DNA of 64,000 bases from Aquilaria yunnanensis (lineage: Eukaryota; Streptophyta; Magnoliopsida; Malvales; Thymelaeaceae), in the NCBI GenBank assembly GCA_039654915.1, contig CM077600.1:76455992-76519991 (forward strand), given 5' to 3'. Shown here piece after piece: positions 33,485-43,542 of this stretch. Each line of letters starts with the position of its first letter. The stretch's first letter is position 1. Under the pieces are notes generated by a model that did no database searches, was not told the origin of the DNA, and saw only the letters and a program-made list of their open reading frames with translations. Position numbers and translations under genes: made by a program.

Positions 33485-34359
33485 GACTCCAGGATGAATT
33501 TCCTCAAGGACCAAATAGGGTCCATCCCAGTTCGCCTGAAGTACTCCATGAGAAGGTCTTCGAGGTTCAAACTCGACTTTTCAGAGGTTGAGAGCCCCCT
33601 TTTTTATTCCTTTTCACTTTACATGCAGGTTGGTAGCGACGACCACTCTCTGCTGGAAAGCTCTTCTTCTGAGCTCGGCCATTTCTCTGTGGAGGTCCAA
33701 CTTGGTTCTCAAATCGAGGTTGTTCCCTTCCTCATCGAACACCTGTATCCTGACCGATGGTTGTATAACCTCGACAGGAATAATGGCCTCCGAACCGAAC
33801 ATGAGTGAGAAGGGTGTTTCACCCGTGGCTCTCCTCGAAGTGGTTCGGTAGCTCCACAACACGTTCGGAAGCTCTCCTGGCCATTTTCCCTTTGCTTCCT
33901 TCAACCTTTTCTTTAGGCCATCCTTTATTGTTCTGTTGGACATTTCAACTTGTCCATTGCTCTGAGGGTGGGCCATCGAAGCGAAGTGCAACTTTGTCTC
34001 GAGGTTGACTATGAATTCCTGGACACCTATATCGGTAAATTGGGAACCATTATCGGCTACTATCACCCTCAGTATGCTGAATCTACATATGATGTTCTTC
34101 CAGAAAAACCTTTATATGTCCTTCACCGAGATTGTCGCTAAAGGCTCTGCCTCAATCCACTTGGTGAAATAATCTATTGCGACTACAAAAAACTTTACTC
34201 CTCCTGGAGTTGTTGGGAGAGGGCCAATGAGGTCTATACCCTATACGGTGAAGGGGCAAGGGTAGTTTGCCAAATTTATCATTTGCTAGGGTAGTCTTTC
34301 GAAAGGTGCGTGTCTTTGGCAATTGTCGTACTTCTGGACGAACTTCCTCGCATCCTTCC
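33485..34359 (-). pseudogene. Element B integrase
   Basis: An open 150-codon segment (34066-33614) carries the integrase core: VADNGSQFTD with a catalytic aspartate, then HPQSNGQVE with the catalytic glutamate, KRLKEAKGKWPGELP and WSYRTTSRRATGETPF. The part upstream of 34066, where the first catalytic aspartate and the zinc-binding domain should lie, is broken. Integrase would join element DNA to the host chromosome. Confidence 0.87.
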
Positions 34360-35244
34360 TTAAGGTGGGCCAGAATATCCTAGCCGAAGTAGCACTCCGG
34401 CGAAGGCATCAGTTCCTATATGAGAATTGCAAGCCCCCTCATGGACTTCTTTCAGGACAGCTTGAATGCCTTCTTCGCTGACACACCTCTGCAATGGATT
34501 TTCATAGCCTTGTCGGTACAATTCTTCCCTAATCTGGAAGTATCTTCCCGAGCATTTTCGCACTGTTGTGGCCTCAAGAGGATCTTTAGGGAGTTCTGAA
34601 GTCGTGAGGTATCTCTTGATGGGATCTTTCCATCCTCTGGCTGAGGTTGTTACGCATAACATCGCTATACTCAACTGATATAGTACCTCGGTGGACTTCT
34701 TTGATTTGGCCAAAGTGTCTGCTTCCACATTATCTTGACGAGGTACATTTTCCATGTGTACCGCATCGAACTCTTGGATGAGCTCTTTGACGAGGGTGTG
34801 GTATTGTGCCAAGGTTAAGTCCCTTGCACCATAATCTCCCGCCATATGCTAAACTACTAGCTGAGAATCACTGTGGGCCTTAAGATTTCTCACACCCACT
34901 CTTTTTGCCAGCCGTAAGCCTGCTATGAGGGCTTCATATTCGGTGACATTACTGGTGACGTTGAATCCGAACTTGATAGCCTTCATGGCCTTCATCCCTT
35001 CAGGACCGCGGAGGATTACTCCAGCTCCTTGGTGTTCGGAACCTGAAGCTCCATAAAAAAATAGCATCCACTTAGGTTCATTCTTCCCGAGGTCCTCAGG
35101 GGCATCCTCGGCTTTTGGTACTTCGGCGATGAAGTCTGCTAGTGGTTGGGCCTTTATTGCCCTTCTTGGCTCGTAAGTGATTTCATACTCACCAAGCTCG
35201 ATACACCACTTTGATAATCTCCCTGAGTGATCTACCCTTTTCAT
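34360..35244 (-). pseudogene. Element B additional RNase H
   Basis: Two adjacent frames (35244-34849 and 34845-34360) together form a second RNase H domain of the type found in Tat elements, after an EYEITYEPRRAIKAQPLADF lead-in. One stop between them interrupts the domain. The first catalytic aspartate appears lost: the expected D-G-A-S start reads FFYGAS. AHSDSQLVV just before the break retains a later aspartate. Confidence 0.8.
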
Positions 35245-35720
35245 GACATCCCGAAGAGGTAGGTTACTTCAGACTGTGATAGGGTGTCCTTGGAAGTAAG
35301 GTCGCAACCTTCTACTTGCTAATACCATGGCATAGATGGCCTTCTGTAGAAGAGGGTACCTAACTTTGGTGCCATGTAGGGACTTACTTACATAGTACAC
35401 CGGCCACTGCCTTCGTCCCTCTTCCTTTATAAGCACTGAACTCACCGCCTTTTCGTTGACGGCGAGGGAAAAGATGAGAGGTTCTCTTTCTTTCGGCTAA
35501 TGAAGTGTCTGCAGACGAGTTAGGTAGCTTTTGAGCTCATCCCATGCCTTTTGGCAATCTTTGGTCCAAGAATGCTCCTTGGAGCCGAAGGTACCTTCAT
35601 TCTTTGTTGCTTTGGTGAGCACTTTGAAGAATGGTCGGCACCGATCCCCATGTCTAAAGATGAATCTGCTGAGGGAAGTGATTCTTCCAGTCAGCCTTTG
35701 CACATCCTTGATTGTTGTGG
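35245..35720 (-). pseudogene. Element B polymerase connection and RNase H
   Basis: The segment begins with LTGRITSLSRFIFRHGDRC near 35690, the conserved region after the reverse transcriptase thumb. It continues through WDELKSYL and then in broken frames to about 35245. This is the polymerase-linked RNase H, inactive here. Confidence 0.75.
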
Positions 35721-35724
35721 GAGT

Positions 35725-36660
35725 TTAGAATCCTAGCAGGTTCTTAACTTTTTCTGGATTGGTGTCAATACCTCTTTTCGATAGCATGAATCCATGGAAC
35801 TTGCTCGCATTCACCCCGAACACGTACTTCTCCGGGTTGAGACGGATTCCAAATTCTCGAAGTCGGTGGAATGTTTCCTTTAAATCTAAGATATGACTAC
35901 TAGGCAATTTGCTCTTAACTATCATATCATCGACATATATTTCCATATTCCTCCTGATTTGGGTGTCAAACACCCTGTTCATCAGTCTTTGGTATGTGGC
36001 CCATACATTCTTCAAACCGAAGGGCATTCTGACATAGCAGTAGGTCCCGACTTCGGTGATGAAGGCAGTTTTCTCCTCATCTTCGGGATCCATCCAAATT
36101 TGGTGGTATCCACTAAAAGCGTCAAGGAAGCTGAGGAATCCGTATTCTGCGGTGGAGTCCACCAATTGATCTATTGGTGGCAAAGGATATGAATCCTTAG
36201 GACAAGCATCGTTTATGTTTCGGAAATTGATGCACATTTGGAGTTTATCACTCCCTTCTTTCATAGCAATGACAACATTGCTAAGCCATTCAGGGTACTT
36301 GACCTCCCTTATTACGCCTACTTCCATTAAGCGTTGGACTTCGGTTTTGATGAAGTTGTTCTTATGCACCGAGAGACTTCACTTTTTTTTTTGAACAGGT
36401 TTCACGTCTGGGCGTACTTTAAGGCTATGTTGGATTATGCGAGGGTCTACCCTAGGCATGTCCTTCAAAGAGTAGGCAAACAGATATTTGTTCATTAACA
36501 GAAAAGATACAAGCTTTTCCTTGTCACCTTCAACCAGTTGTTTCCCCATTCTAGTATTTCAGCCTGGGACAAGTTCTACATCTTCTGTTTCTATTTTTTC
36601 AAGGTCTTATGTTCCTTCCCCCTTTGCCTCTTCTTCGAACGCGGTCTTTTCTCCCGAAGT
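35725..36660 (-). pseudogene. Element B reverse transcriptase
   Basis: A 214-codon open segment (36369-35725) covers the reverse transcriptase core: VQRLMEVGVIREVKYPEWLS, then CPKDSYPLPPIDQLVD, the FLDAFSGYHQI catalytic region, MPFGLKNVWATYQ, and the YVDD box in MEIYVDDMIVKSK near 35905-35945. The N-terminal part (36370-36660) is in broken frames. The segment is the best preserved polymerase among the Gypsy elements of this window, but the polyprotein is not continuous. Confidence 0.88.
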
Positions 36661-36922
36661 CTGTGCATGGACCTTCTTGGGCTTTGCCTTGCTTTCACAA
36701 AGACCTTCCTCACTTCGGCTTGGTCAATGAATATTTCCGCGTCCCCTTCCTTTGCCCCGAAGGTGACTATCAAGTACTTCACATATGGGCGAATGTGGAA
36801 ATTCCCTTCTGTCTATCTTCCAAGGATGGCGTTGTATAAAGAAGGGACATCAATGACAATGAACCTTGTCATTGTGGAGGCAAAGAGCTCATCCTTGTTT
36901 TGAACTGAAGTTCCTTTTATCA

Positions 36923-37615
36923 TCAAGGGCAGATCAATCCACCGAGCACAGGGAGTTCGGAGGGACCTACATCGAATGTAGGGGAAGTAATGGGTTTGAG
37001 ATCACCCTTGGAGATGCCCAAGTTCGGCAGCAGGTGCGAGAATAGCACGTCGACATTGGAGCCATCATCGATGAGCACTCTTTTGACATCCCAACTCCCT
37101 ATCCTTGCCATGATTAGGAGGGGGTCGTCATGAGGGAATTTCACGGTAGACCCATCTTTCCGAACAAGCTTGTTCGCTGGGTTTTCGAACTCCATCATCG
37201 AGATTTCTTAGACTTTCCTTTTTCTTTTTGTTGAGGGTATCCTAGTGGTGATTGTTTGGATTACTCCTGCCGGAGGTGGTGGATGCTTCCTGGGACTTCG
37301 GTTCTGACGTCGGTCAGAATCATAGTCCTCCTCCTCTCCTTTCCTCTCTTCCTTTTGGCGAGGGCATACGCAGGTAACGCCAAAGTTGGCCTTGTTTGAT
37401 CAGAGATTCTATGTACTTTTTTAGCTGGAAGCAGTCCTCGGTGTCGTGCCTATGGTCTTAGTGAAATTGCCAAACCTCTTCATGTTCTTCTTATTCTCCG
37501 AGGTCATGGCCTTCGGACGTTGGATGGTAGTCCCTTGCCTCTCCATGGCCATTAATATATTTGTCCTTGTGGTATTCAGGGGGGTGAATGATACCTGCCT
37601 CTTCCCTCTTTGTTT
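36923..37615 (-). pseudogene. Element B zinc finger, linker and protease
   Basis: An open segment (37198-36923) carries the protease with RVLIDDGSNVDVLF. Upstream, broken frames encode an Arg-rich, Pro-rich linker with the DSDRRQNRSPRKHPPPPAG type of sequence near 37270-37330. Remains of the zinc-finger region follow near 37440-37480, with cysteines lost. Confidence 0.72.
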
Positions 37616-38515
37616 TCAAGGTCTACCTCTACTCTCGGTCTGATACCGAGGTTGGTGACTTTGACCTTCGGAATGATGGTGATCAGACTTCGGCCCTCCC
37701 ATCCTCAGTTCTTCACCTGTCATGTATTGTTCCGGCCTTTGGTAGAATTCTCTGAGGGTGTCGGGGGGATCTTTAGAGAACTCGTAGAAGAGCTGTGAAT
37801 CTCTCCAAAGTCCCTTGATCATTGCGAGGATGTGGATTTTGGGGCAGAAGTCTAGCACACTCAGGGCTTCCCTGTTGAACCTCTCGACATAGTTGTAAAT
37901 GGTCTTTCTATTCCTTTGCGCTATGTCGAACATCTGGATGGGCATCTTCGCTATCGGTTTGCTTCCAATGAACTGCTGAGTGAAGGCTGTGGACAACTCC
38001 TGGAAACCCATTATTGTTCTGGGGGCTAGGGAGTTATACCATGTAGTCGCCGGCCTGAAGAGAGTGACCTCAAAGCATTTGCAGAGGGTGGTTTCATCAG
38101 CACCATGTAGCACCATGCTACATCTATACTTCATGAGGTGGGCTTGGGGATCACTACGCCCATCATATGTCTCCAAGCGTGGTACTTAGAAGTCACTTGG
38201 CATAGGTGCCTTGACTATTGCACGGACGAGAGTGACTCTTCTCCGGTGAAGGTCTCCGACAACCTTGACCAGACAGGCTTCCGAGCAACCTGCCTTTCCA
38301 CTTTTTCCAACCTTTCTAGGATCTTCTCCATGAGGATGGTAGTCCTAGTCTCTTCTCGTTGGCTGGAGGCCTCTGGCAATGGAGAGGGATGTCTCCTTTT
38401 TGGGGAGTAACTTTGCCAGTCGGGGGATTGTGACTTCTCGTCTGGTGATGAACTCTGCCGGCTGGAAGTCCTAGGCCCTTTTGACCCCAGCACGTCGACC
38501 TCTGGGGGGTACGTT
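37616..38515 (-). pseudogene. Element B gag
   Basis: An open 186-codon segment (38176-37616) begins with ETYDGRSDPQAHL and continues with TTWYNSLAPRTIMGFQ, FTQQFIGSKP and IHILAMIKGLWRDSQLF, typical of Tat-like gag. The upstream part to about 38515 continues in another frame, with a TTILMEKILERLEKVE coiled segment near 38310-38350. Gag would form the particle. Confidence 0.85.
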
Positions 38516-38850
38516 CTCTGTTAAGGACTCATCACGGAAGTCCCCACTCCCTGAACTCCGGTGAGTAGACTTAGGACTTCCCTCCCGGCGGGCAGTTGGT
38601 GAAAAGGCCCTTTAGCCCGGAGGTGGTTGAGACCACCTTTGGTCCAGCTGTTGTGTCATTTCAGCCACAACAGAGTGCTGAAAATCACGCAGGAAGCTCA
38701 TCGTGATCATCAGAGGACATTGATCCTCAGGCAAAGAAGTCTCTGCGGTAGGTTGTTCAGTTGCCGGTTGAGTTTCCATCGCAGACGGGGACTTCGGGAG
38801 CCCCTTGTCCTTAGAACGTCAGGTCTCAATGACGGTGACCTGGGACTGAC

Positions 38851-38870
38851 TTCCCACAGACGGCGCCAAA
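38851..38870 (-). other. Element B primer-binding site
   Basis: TTTGGCGCCGTCTGTGGGAA on the minus strand, directly inside the 5' LTR. It is the standard sequence at this place in Tat/Athila-type elements. Confidence 0.88.
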
Positions 38871-39711
38871 TTATGCCCAGCGGCATCCTTGTTCTATGAC
38901 ACGCTGACCTAGAGGAGAGACTTCCAGTGTGAGGGTGCCTGACGGAGAGACTTCCGACATGAGGGTGCCTGAAATGCTCGAAAGAACAAGGGTTAAGAGC
39001 TTCCGACGCCCAAGTCAGTATTTGGCAAGTAAGGAGCAGAGAGTGGAGACTCAAAAAGTAGAGAGAGTTCCCCTTTACTAAGGTCATTCCTAAGTATTTA
39101 TAGGAGGGTGTAGGGAGAAGTCCGTTTGACACAGCCCGCTTAGATCATGACACGTGTTCGGTCAGATGTGGTCCGTACCTTTGGAGATAGGTATCCCTAG
39201 CTGGCTGTAGGTCGTTCCAGCCAAAGGTCAGGGCCCTGTGGGAGGCCTTTGTGTCAGGGGCGTGTGCGAGATCCCTGTCAGAGGCTCCTTAACTGTTTTT
39301 GTCGTATCTTCGTGAGACCTCTTCGGAGAAAGAGACCCCTTCGGGGCAAGAAGCCCCTTCGGAATAGGAGGCCCCCTTCAACTTTATATAGCCTCTTAGG
39401 GCTACTAGGAGATGCCCTTCGCCAGAGCGGGCTCTTTCAGAATATGCTTCTTCCTTGCCGAGGGTGGGGATATACATTCCCAAAGTTGGTGAACTCGCTC
39501 ATCCTAGGGTGGTAGTGCACAACCTTTCCGAGGCCAGTCCCGTTCTCAATTGAGGGAGGTGGTGGGTTACCGAGGTCAGGGGATCAAAGGCTGTGTGAGC
39601 CCCTTTCCCAAGGTTGGTTACTTGTCCTTTCCGAGGGTGGTGCTGGTCTTCCCCGAGGGTGGTGCTCATCAGAACTTAGGAATTCTAAGGGTAGTGACCC
39701 TTTGGCTATCA
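38871..39711 (-). repeat. Element B 5' LTR
   Basis: Aligns with 28535-29405. The first two bases are TT where the other LTR has TG, a point change. Ends GGCTATCA directly before CCCAT. Confidence 0.88.
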
Positions 39712-39745
39712 CCCATATACGGTTTGCACCAAAATTTCATGGGCC

Positions 39746-40078
39746 AACTTATAACAAATTCATTTTAACTTAAGTCGATTGACTTCAAAATAACTTATTA
39801 TTATTCTTATGTGTTTTTTACCCTAAACTAATTTTAATTAAATCCAATATTATGTAGTTGCACTAATCCATTGAAAATACAGTTTTTATAATCTTACTCA
39901 ATTTTTATAAATTTTTTGAGTTTAAGGTATTAGGATAAAAAAATTCATAAAAATTTAACAAAATCGTAAAAATTTACTTTTAAATGGATTATTATATCTA
40001 CATAATATTGACTTTTAAATGAAATTATTTTAGGTAAAAAAATGTAAAAATAAAAATAAGTCAATTGACTTAATTTTT
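39746..40078. mobile_element. Foldback MITE, about 333 bp
   Basis: The two halves are inverted copies of each other: AAGTCGATTGACTT on the left matches AAGTCAATTGACTT on the right, and CAATATTATGTAG and AATCCATT occur in both in opposite orientation. The element is flanked by an 11-bp direct repeat TTTCATGGGCC (39735-39745 and 40079-40089). A related sequence at 50320-50345 lacks the insertion. The long inverted repeats and 9-11 bp duplication fit a Mutator-like MITE. Confidence 0.65.
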
Positions 40079-40390
40079 TTTCATGGGCCGTAGTTATATT
40101 ATTGATGACAAAAGTGATGAAAATCGAAGAATGGTATAACGTCTCTTATGTTACCCATTTTTTTAACATATTCCGTTTTAAAAAATATTTTTATTTTCTA
40201 TATAGTTTAGTTTTCTTTTTTTCTTTCCCTGGACCCTGATTTCCTTACCACCAGGTTATATATTTTTATCCAATGGCACATTGCCTATAACATCTAATTT
40301 TTAAATCAAGATCTATTCCTGCTTATCTCATTTTTAAATATAGATGTATTTTATCCTTGTTTAGCTTTTATAAGACAAACAAGAAAATGA
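40079..40390. repeat. Local duplication, copy 1
   Basis: Closely similar to 50320-50525, sharing AAAAGTGATGAAAATCG, ATGTTACCCATTTTTT and TTTTATCCAATGGCACATT. The right end (tatctcatttttaaat, tttagcttt..aagacaaa) also matches pieces near 50625 and 49965. No gene was recognised. Confidence 0.7.
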
Positions 40391-40670
40391 CTGCTATGGG
40401 CAAAACTAGTTTACATACCAGTAGTTACCATCAAATTTCAAATTGTATCGGAAAAATAACTTATTTTCTATTGTTAAGCAAGTATTATTAGAAAATATTC
40501 TTATCAAAACAACAATTTTAAAAGTGCCAAATTGCTTTTTGTTTTTGTACTATTATGAGGTAACCCATCCCAATGGGTCAGATTACTCCTTGCTTGTTGG
40601 TTGTGGCTACCCTTCGGCCAAGAGAATCTTGTACAATGGAATACCACAGCAAATTTTGAACCCTAATGTG
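40391..40670 (+). other. Interval with one short open frame, unknown
   Basis: A plus-strand frame from 40443 stays open to the insertion point of element C. Its last 40 codons, including HPNGSDYSLLVGCGYPSAKR, look more protein-like than the AT-rich start, and may be an exon remnant. I do not recognise it. The frame ends a few codons beyond the empty site. Confidence 0.25.
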
Positions 40671-41140
40671 TTAATTGAAGATTTTCAGGATCTCAATAAT
40701 AACATACTCTTATGTTATTCATTTGTGTATATGCCACATGCATATAAGTTTTCCATACATATTGTCTCAAAAACAATATCTAGCATGCTATTTGAGTTCA
40801 ACATGAATATAGACATACTTATCCAGTCAAACAAACTTAGCATGCCACTAAGATCATTCATAAAATTTAAATCCTTAGCATGCTACTAAAGTAAGAAAGG
40901 ATGCGTACCTTCCTTTTTGATAGTCTTGTGCCGAAAAGGAAAAGGAAGGACTTGATCTTAGAGATACGCCTTGAGGCTTGAATTGAGATGAAGAATCTCA
41001 ATGTAATTCCACCCACAATGCTCTAAGAAAGTGTCTAATATTTCGGCTCTTTAAAGGAATGAAAGGAGGAATTTTTCTCTCAAGAAAAATGGTGCAAATT
41101 GAGTGTAAAATTCGTACCCTCAATGGCCAGCCACTAAAGG

Positions 41141-41150
41141 CTATTTATAG
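41141..41150 (-). promoter_or_regulatory. TATA box of element C LTR
   Basis: Minus-strand CTATAAATAG. The copy in the other LTR is at 48332-48341. It should direct transcription of the element towards lower coordinates. Confidence 0.75.
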
Positions 41151-41189
41151 ATGACCAAAAGGCACACCTTTACACCAAGAAAGGTGTCC

Positions 41190-41400
41190 TTTAAGCCAAA
41201 GAACACTTCCTTTGGCTAAGGGTCATGTATGGTGGCGAAAATACATGTCTTTTAGCCAAGGAACACTTCCTTTGGCCTATAACCACCCATAACTACCTTA
41301 TGGGCGAAAATACATGTCTTTTAAGTCAAGGAACACTTCCTTTGGCCTATAACCACCCATAACTACCTTATGGGCGAAAATACATGTCTTTTAAGTCTAA
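41190..41400 (-). repeat. 70-bp tandem repeats in element C U3 (3' LTR)
   Basis: Units containing GGAACACTTCCTTTGGC and GGCGAAAATACATGTCTTTT recur with a period of 70 bp (for example starts at 41260 and 41330), with a diverged unit before them. They sit directly upstream of the TATA box. The same repeats are at about 48383-48590 in the other LTR. Confidence 0.85.
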
Positions 41401-41758
41401 AGGACATCACATTTGGTGCAATAACCACCTCAACCACCTCCATGGCCGAACATACATGTCCTTTAAAGTCAAAGGACATCACTCTTGGTGCTATAAGCAC
41501 CCTATGGCCGAATATACATGTCCATTCACCCAAGGAACACTTCCTTTGGATGAAAGGACATGTTCTTTTAGCCAAGAGTTATTTCTTTTGATGAAGAGAC
41601 ATACCTTTACACAAAAGATGTGTCTCTTGGTGGTTTTGAGCTAAAAACAAGGTGAGCTGGCACAAAGCTAGCTCAATATGCTACTTATGCACCATTGAGC
41701 TCCTTTGAGCTCCAACCTAGCACCATGAACTAAGGTCCAGCTCCAAGAACTGACCTTG

Positions 41759-42168
41759 AGCTGGAGTTAGCTGCTTTCAGCTGAAGTAAACTGAAGTCCA
41801 GCTACACTCAGCTACCAAAAGCTGAAGTGAGCTGACTTGAGCTGAAGTCCAGCTACATTCAGCTACCATAAGCTGAAGTGAGCTGACTTGAGCTTACTTG
41901 AGCTAACTTGAGCTGAAGTCCAGCTACATTCAGCTACCATAAGCTGAAGTGAGCTGACTTGAGCTGAAGTCCAGCTACATTCAGCTACCATAAGCTGAAG
42001 TGAGCTGACTTGAGCTAACTTGAGCTGAAGTCCAGCTACATTCAGCTACCATAAGCTGAAGTGAGCTGACTTGAGCTGACTTGAGCTAACTTGAGCTGAA
42101 GTCCAGCTACTTTGAGCTACTTATAGCTGAAGTGAGCTGACTTGAGCTAAGGGGAGCTACTTCTAGCT
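41759..42168 (-). repeat. AGCT decamer array in element C U3 (3' LTR)
   Basis: AGCT recurs about 40 times with spacing of 10 bp, and 11 bp where the unit is AGCTGAAGTCC. Unit types include AGCTGAAGTG, AGCTGACTTG, AGCTAACTTG, AGCTACATTC and AGCTACCATA. These are organised in larger units of 51 bp and longer. The spacing is close to one helical turn of DNA. Confidence 0.92.
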
Positions 42169-42254
42169 GCCTTAGATACCTTTTCAAGCTATAGTTAGCT
42201 CAACGAGCTCAAATCCTATCTTAAAAGGATCTTGGTGCGCCAAGAATTCCAACA

Positions 42255-42269
42255 AACTCCCACTCGCAC
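42255..42269 (-). other. Element C polypurine tract
   Basis: Minus-strand GTGCGAGTGGGAGTT ends at the first base of the 3' LTR. Confidence 0.75.
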
Positions 42270-43542
42270 TAAGATGCTTTTAAAACTCCCAGCTCCCACT
42301 CAAAACAAAACTCCTTAATCCTTATAGCCGAAATAATCTAGACACTTCTACATATATAGAGTTGTGGGTGCGACCTCAAGGCACACACACTAAGTCTCTT
42401 CTATTGAGGTTGTTAGACTCTCAATAGAAGATTGTCCTCTCCTCATAGTTTGAACTTCTTCAAACTTTCCTTGAACACATCAAGTACAAGTGTGTTGCTT
42501 AAACACATCAAGCTTTCTTGAACACATCAAGTTTTTCTTGAACACATCAAGTTTTGCCTTTCAGACCCCAGACATATGATACACTTCTTAATCACAATCA
42601 GTCTCTTTCTCTGAATTTCAACTCCTTGAAATCCATGATTGTATTAAGCATTGTGTACTCATTTAAATCACAATTCAATCTATCATACTACTCACAGTAA
42701 TATGTGGGCCCAAGATTGAATTTAGTGAACGTGTACCATCTTAATGTCTTTCCTTTGAGCTTCAACTACTTAGGTCAATGAATTAACATGATCACCCAAA
42801 AGGAGGATACTCCAGTCTCATTTCTCTAAGACCTTCGACAACCAATCAAAGTGATCATAATTAACTCAACTTCCTAATAGCAAGCTATAGTCACTAAGAG
42901 TCTGATTTGAAGAATCTCACACTAAGCAAGAACAGAGACAACTTGCTTAAATTCTTCTATGGTCGTATTTCATGGTCATGGAACACTTGGAAACACATCC
43001 ATTAAAGTTCCAGAATACACTTCTAAGGTGTTTTACTCATGTCACTCCCACTTGGAGTGATCTCCATTCCAATTAAGGAGTGTGTCATTTCTCCCTCTTA
43101 AAACACCATTAAGTGTACTCCTCTTAACATATAAAAGGAGGACATGTCAATAACCATGAAATTTCTCCATGTAAGCCCTTGCTTACATCTAACATAGGCT
43201 AGGATGTATGAATGGTCATACAAACTGAATGCACCAAAGCATTGAACCTTGATTACTCATAATCTAGGCGACCATGAAAGGCTAAAGTGTCATGTGTTGG
43301 AGCATGACTCCCACTTAAATGTACCATTCATTTAAGTCTTTAGCCAGTCTCATCCTTAATCTTACACAAAGATCAAGGGCGAATGACTCGTGTGAGAAAG
43401 TCATTCTCTACCTATGTTTGACATGTTCATTTGTTCGTTGTGTTTTCTAAAATTGAACTGATTATTTCATAAAATAATCTATATTATCACAAAAATAATA
43501 CTTAACATGTGTGACACCAAAGAGGTGAAGTACATCCAACAT
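42270..43542 (-). other. Element C 3' non-coding region
   Basis: About 1.27 kb between the polyprotein stop and the polypurine tract, with no long frame on either strand. It contains four near-identical 15-bp units CTTGAACACATCAAG at 42470-42484, 42498-42512 (one variant base), 42517-42531 and 42537-42551. Each is an imperfect hairpin (CTTGA..TCAAG). Confidence 0.8.

Larger units (their letters stand above)
28535..39711 (-). mobile_element. Ty3/Gypsy Tat-like LTR retrotransposon B
   Basis: The LTRs are 871 and 841 bp, flanked by a perfect CCCAT duplication (28530-28534 and 39712-39716). A Tat-type primer site TTTGGCGCCGTCTGTGGGAA lies inside the right LTR. Minus-strand order is gag, protease, reverse transcriptase, RNase H, additional RNase H, integrase; an antisense frame lies before the 3' LTR. 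It is clearly related to element A in every part but has longer LTRs. It is better preserved, with long open segments for gag, reverse transcriptase and integrase, but not intact. Confidence 0.93.
40676..42254 (-). repeat. Element C 3' LTR
   Basis: Plus strand TGAAGATTTTCAGG to GAATTCCAACA, 1579 bp. It contains a TATA box at 41141-41150, 70-bp tandem repeats and an AGCT array. On the minus strand the arrays lie upstream of the TATA box, in U3. Confidence 0.95.

Noticed and set aside
41363..41644. Short open frames in the element C LTR, repeated at 48554-48835
   Set aside because: They fall in U3 tandem repeats, are open on both strands, and show no domain; they are duplicated only because the LTR is.
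41759..42168. CRISPR array
   Set aside because: Short decamer units without unique spacers, located in a plant LTR; it is a tandem array.
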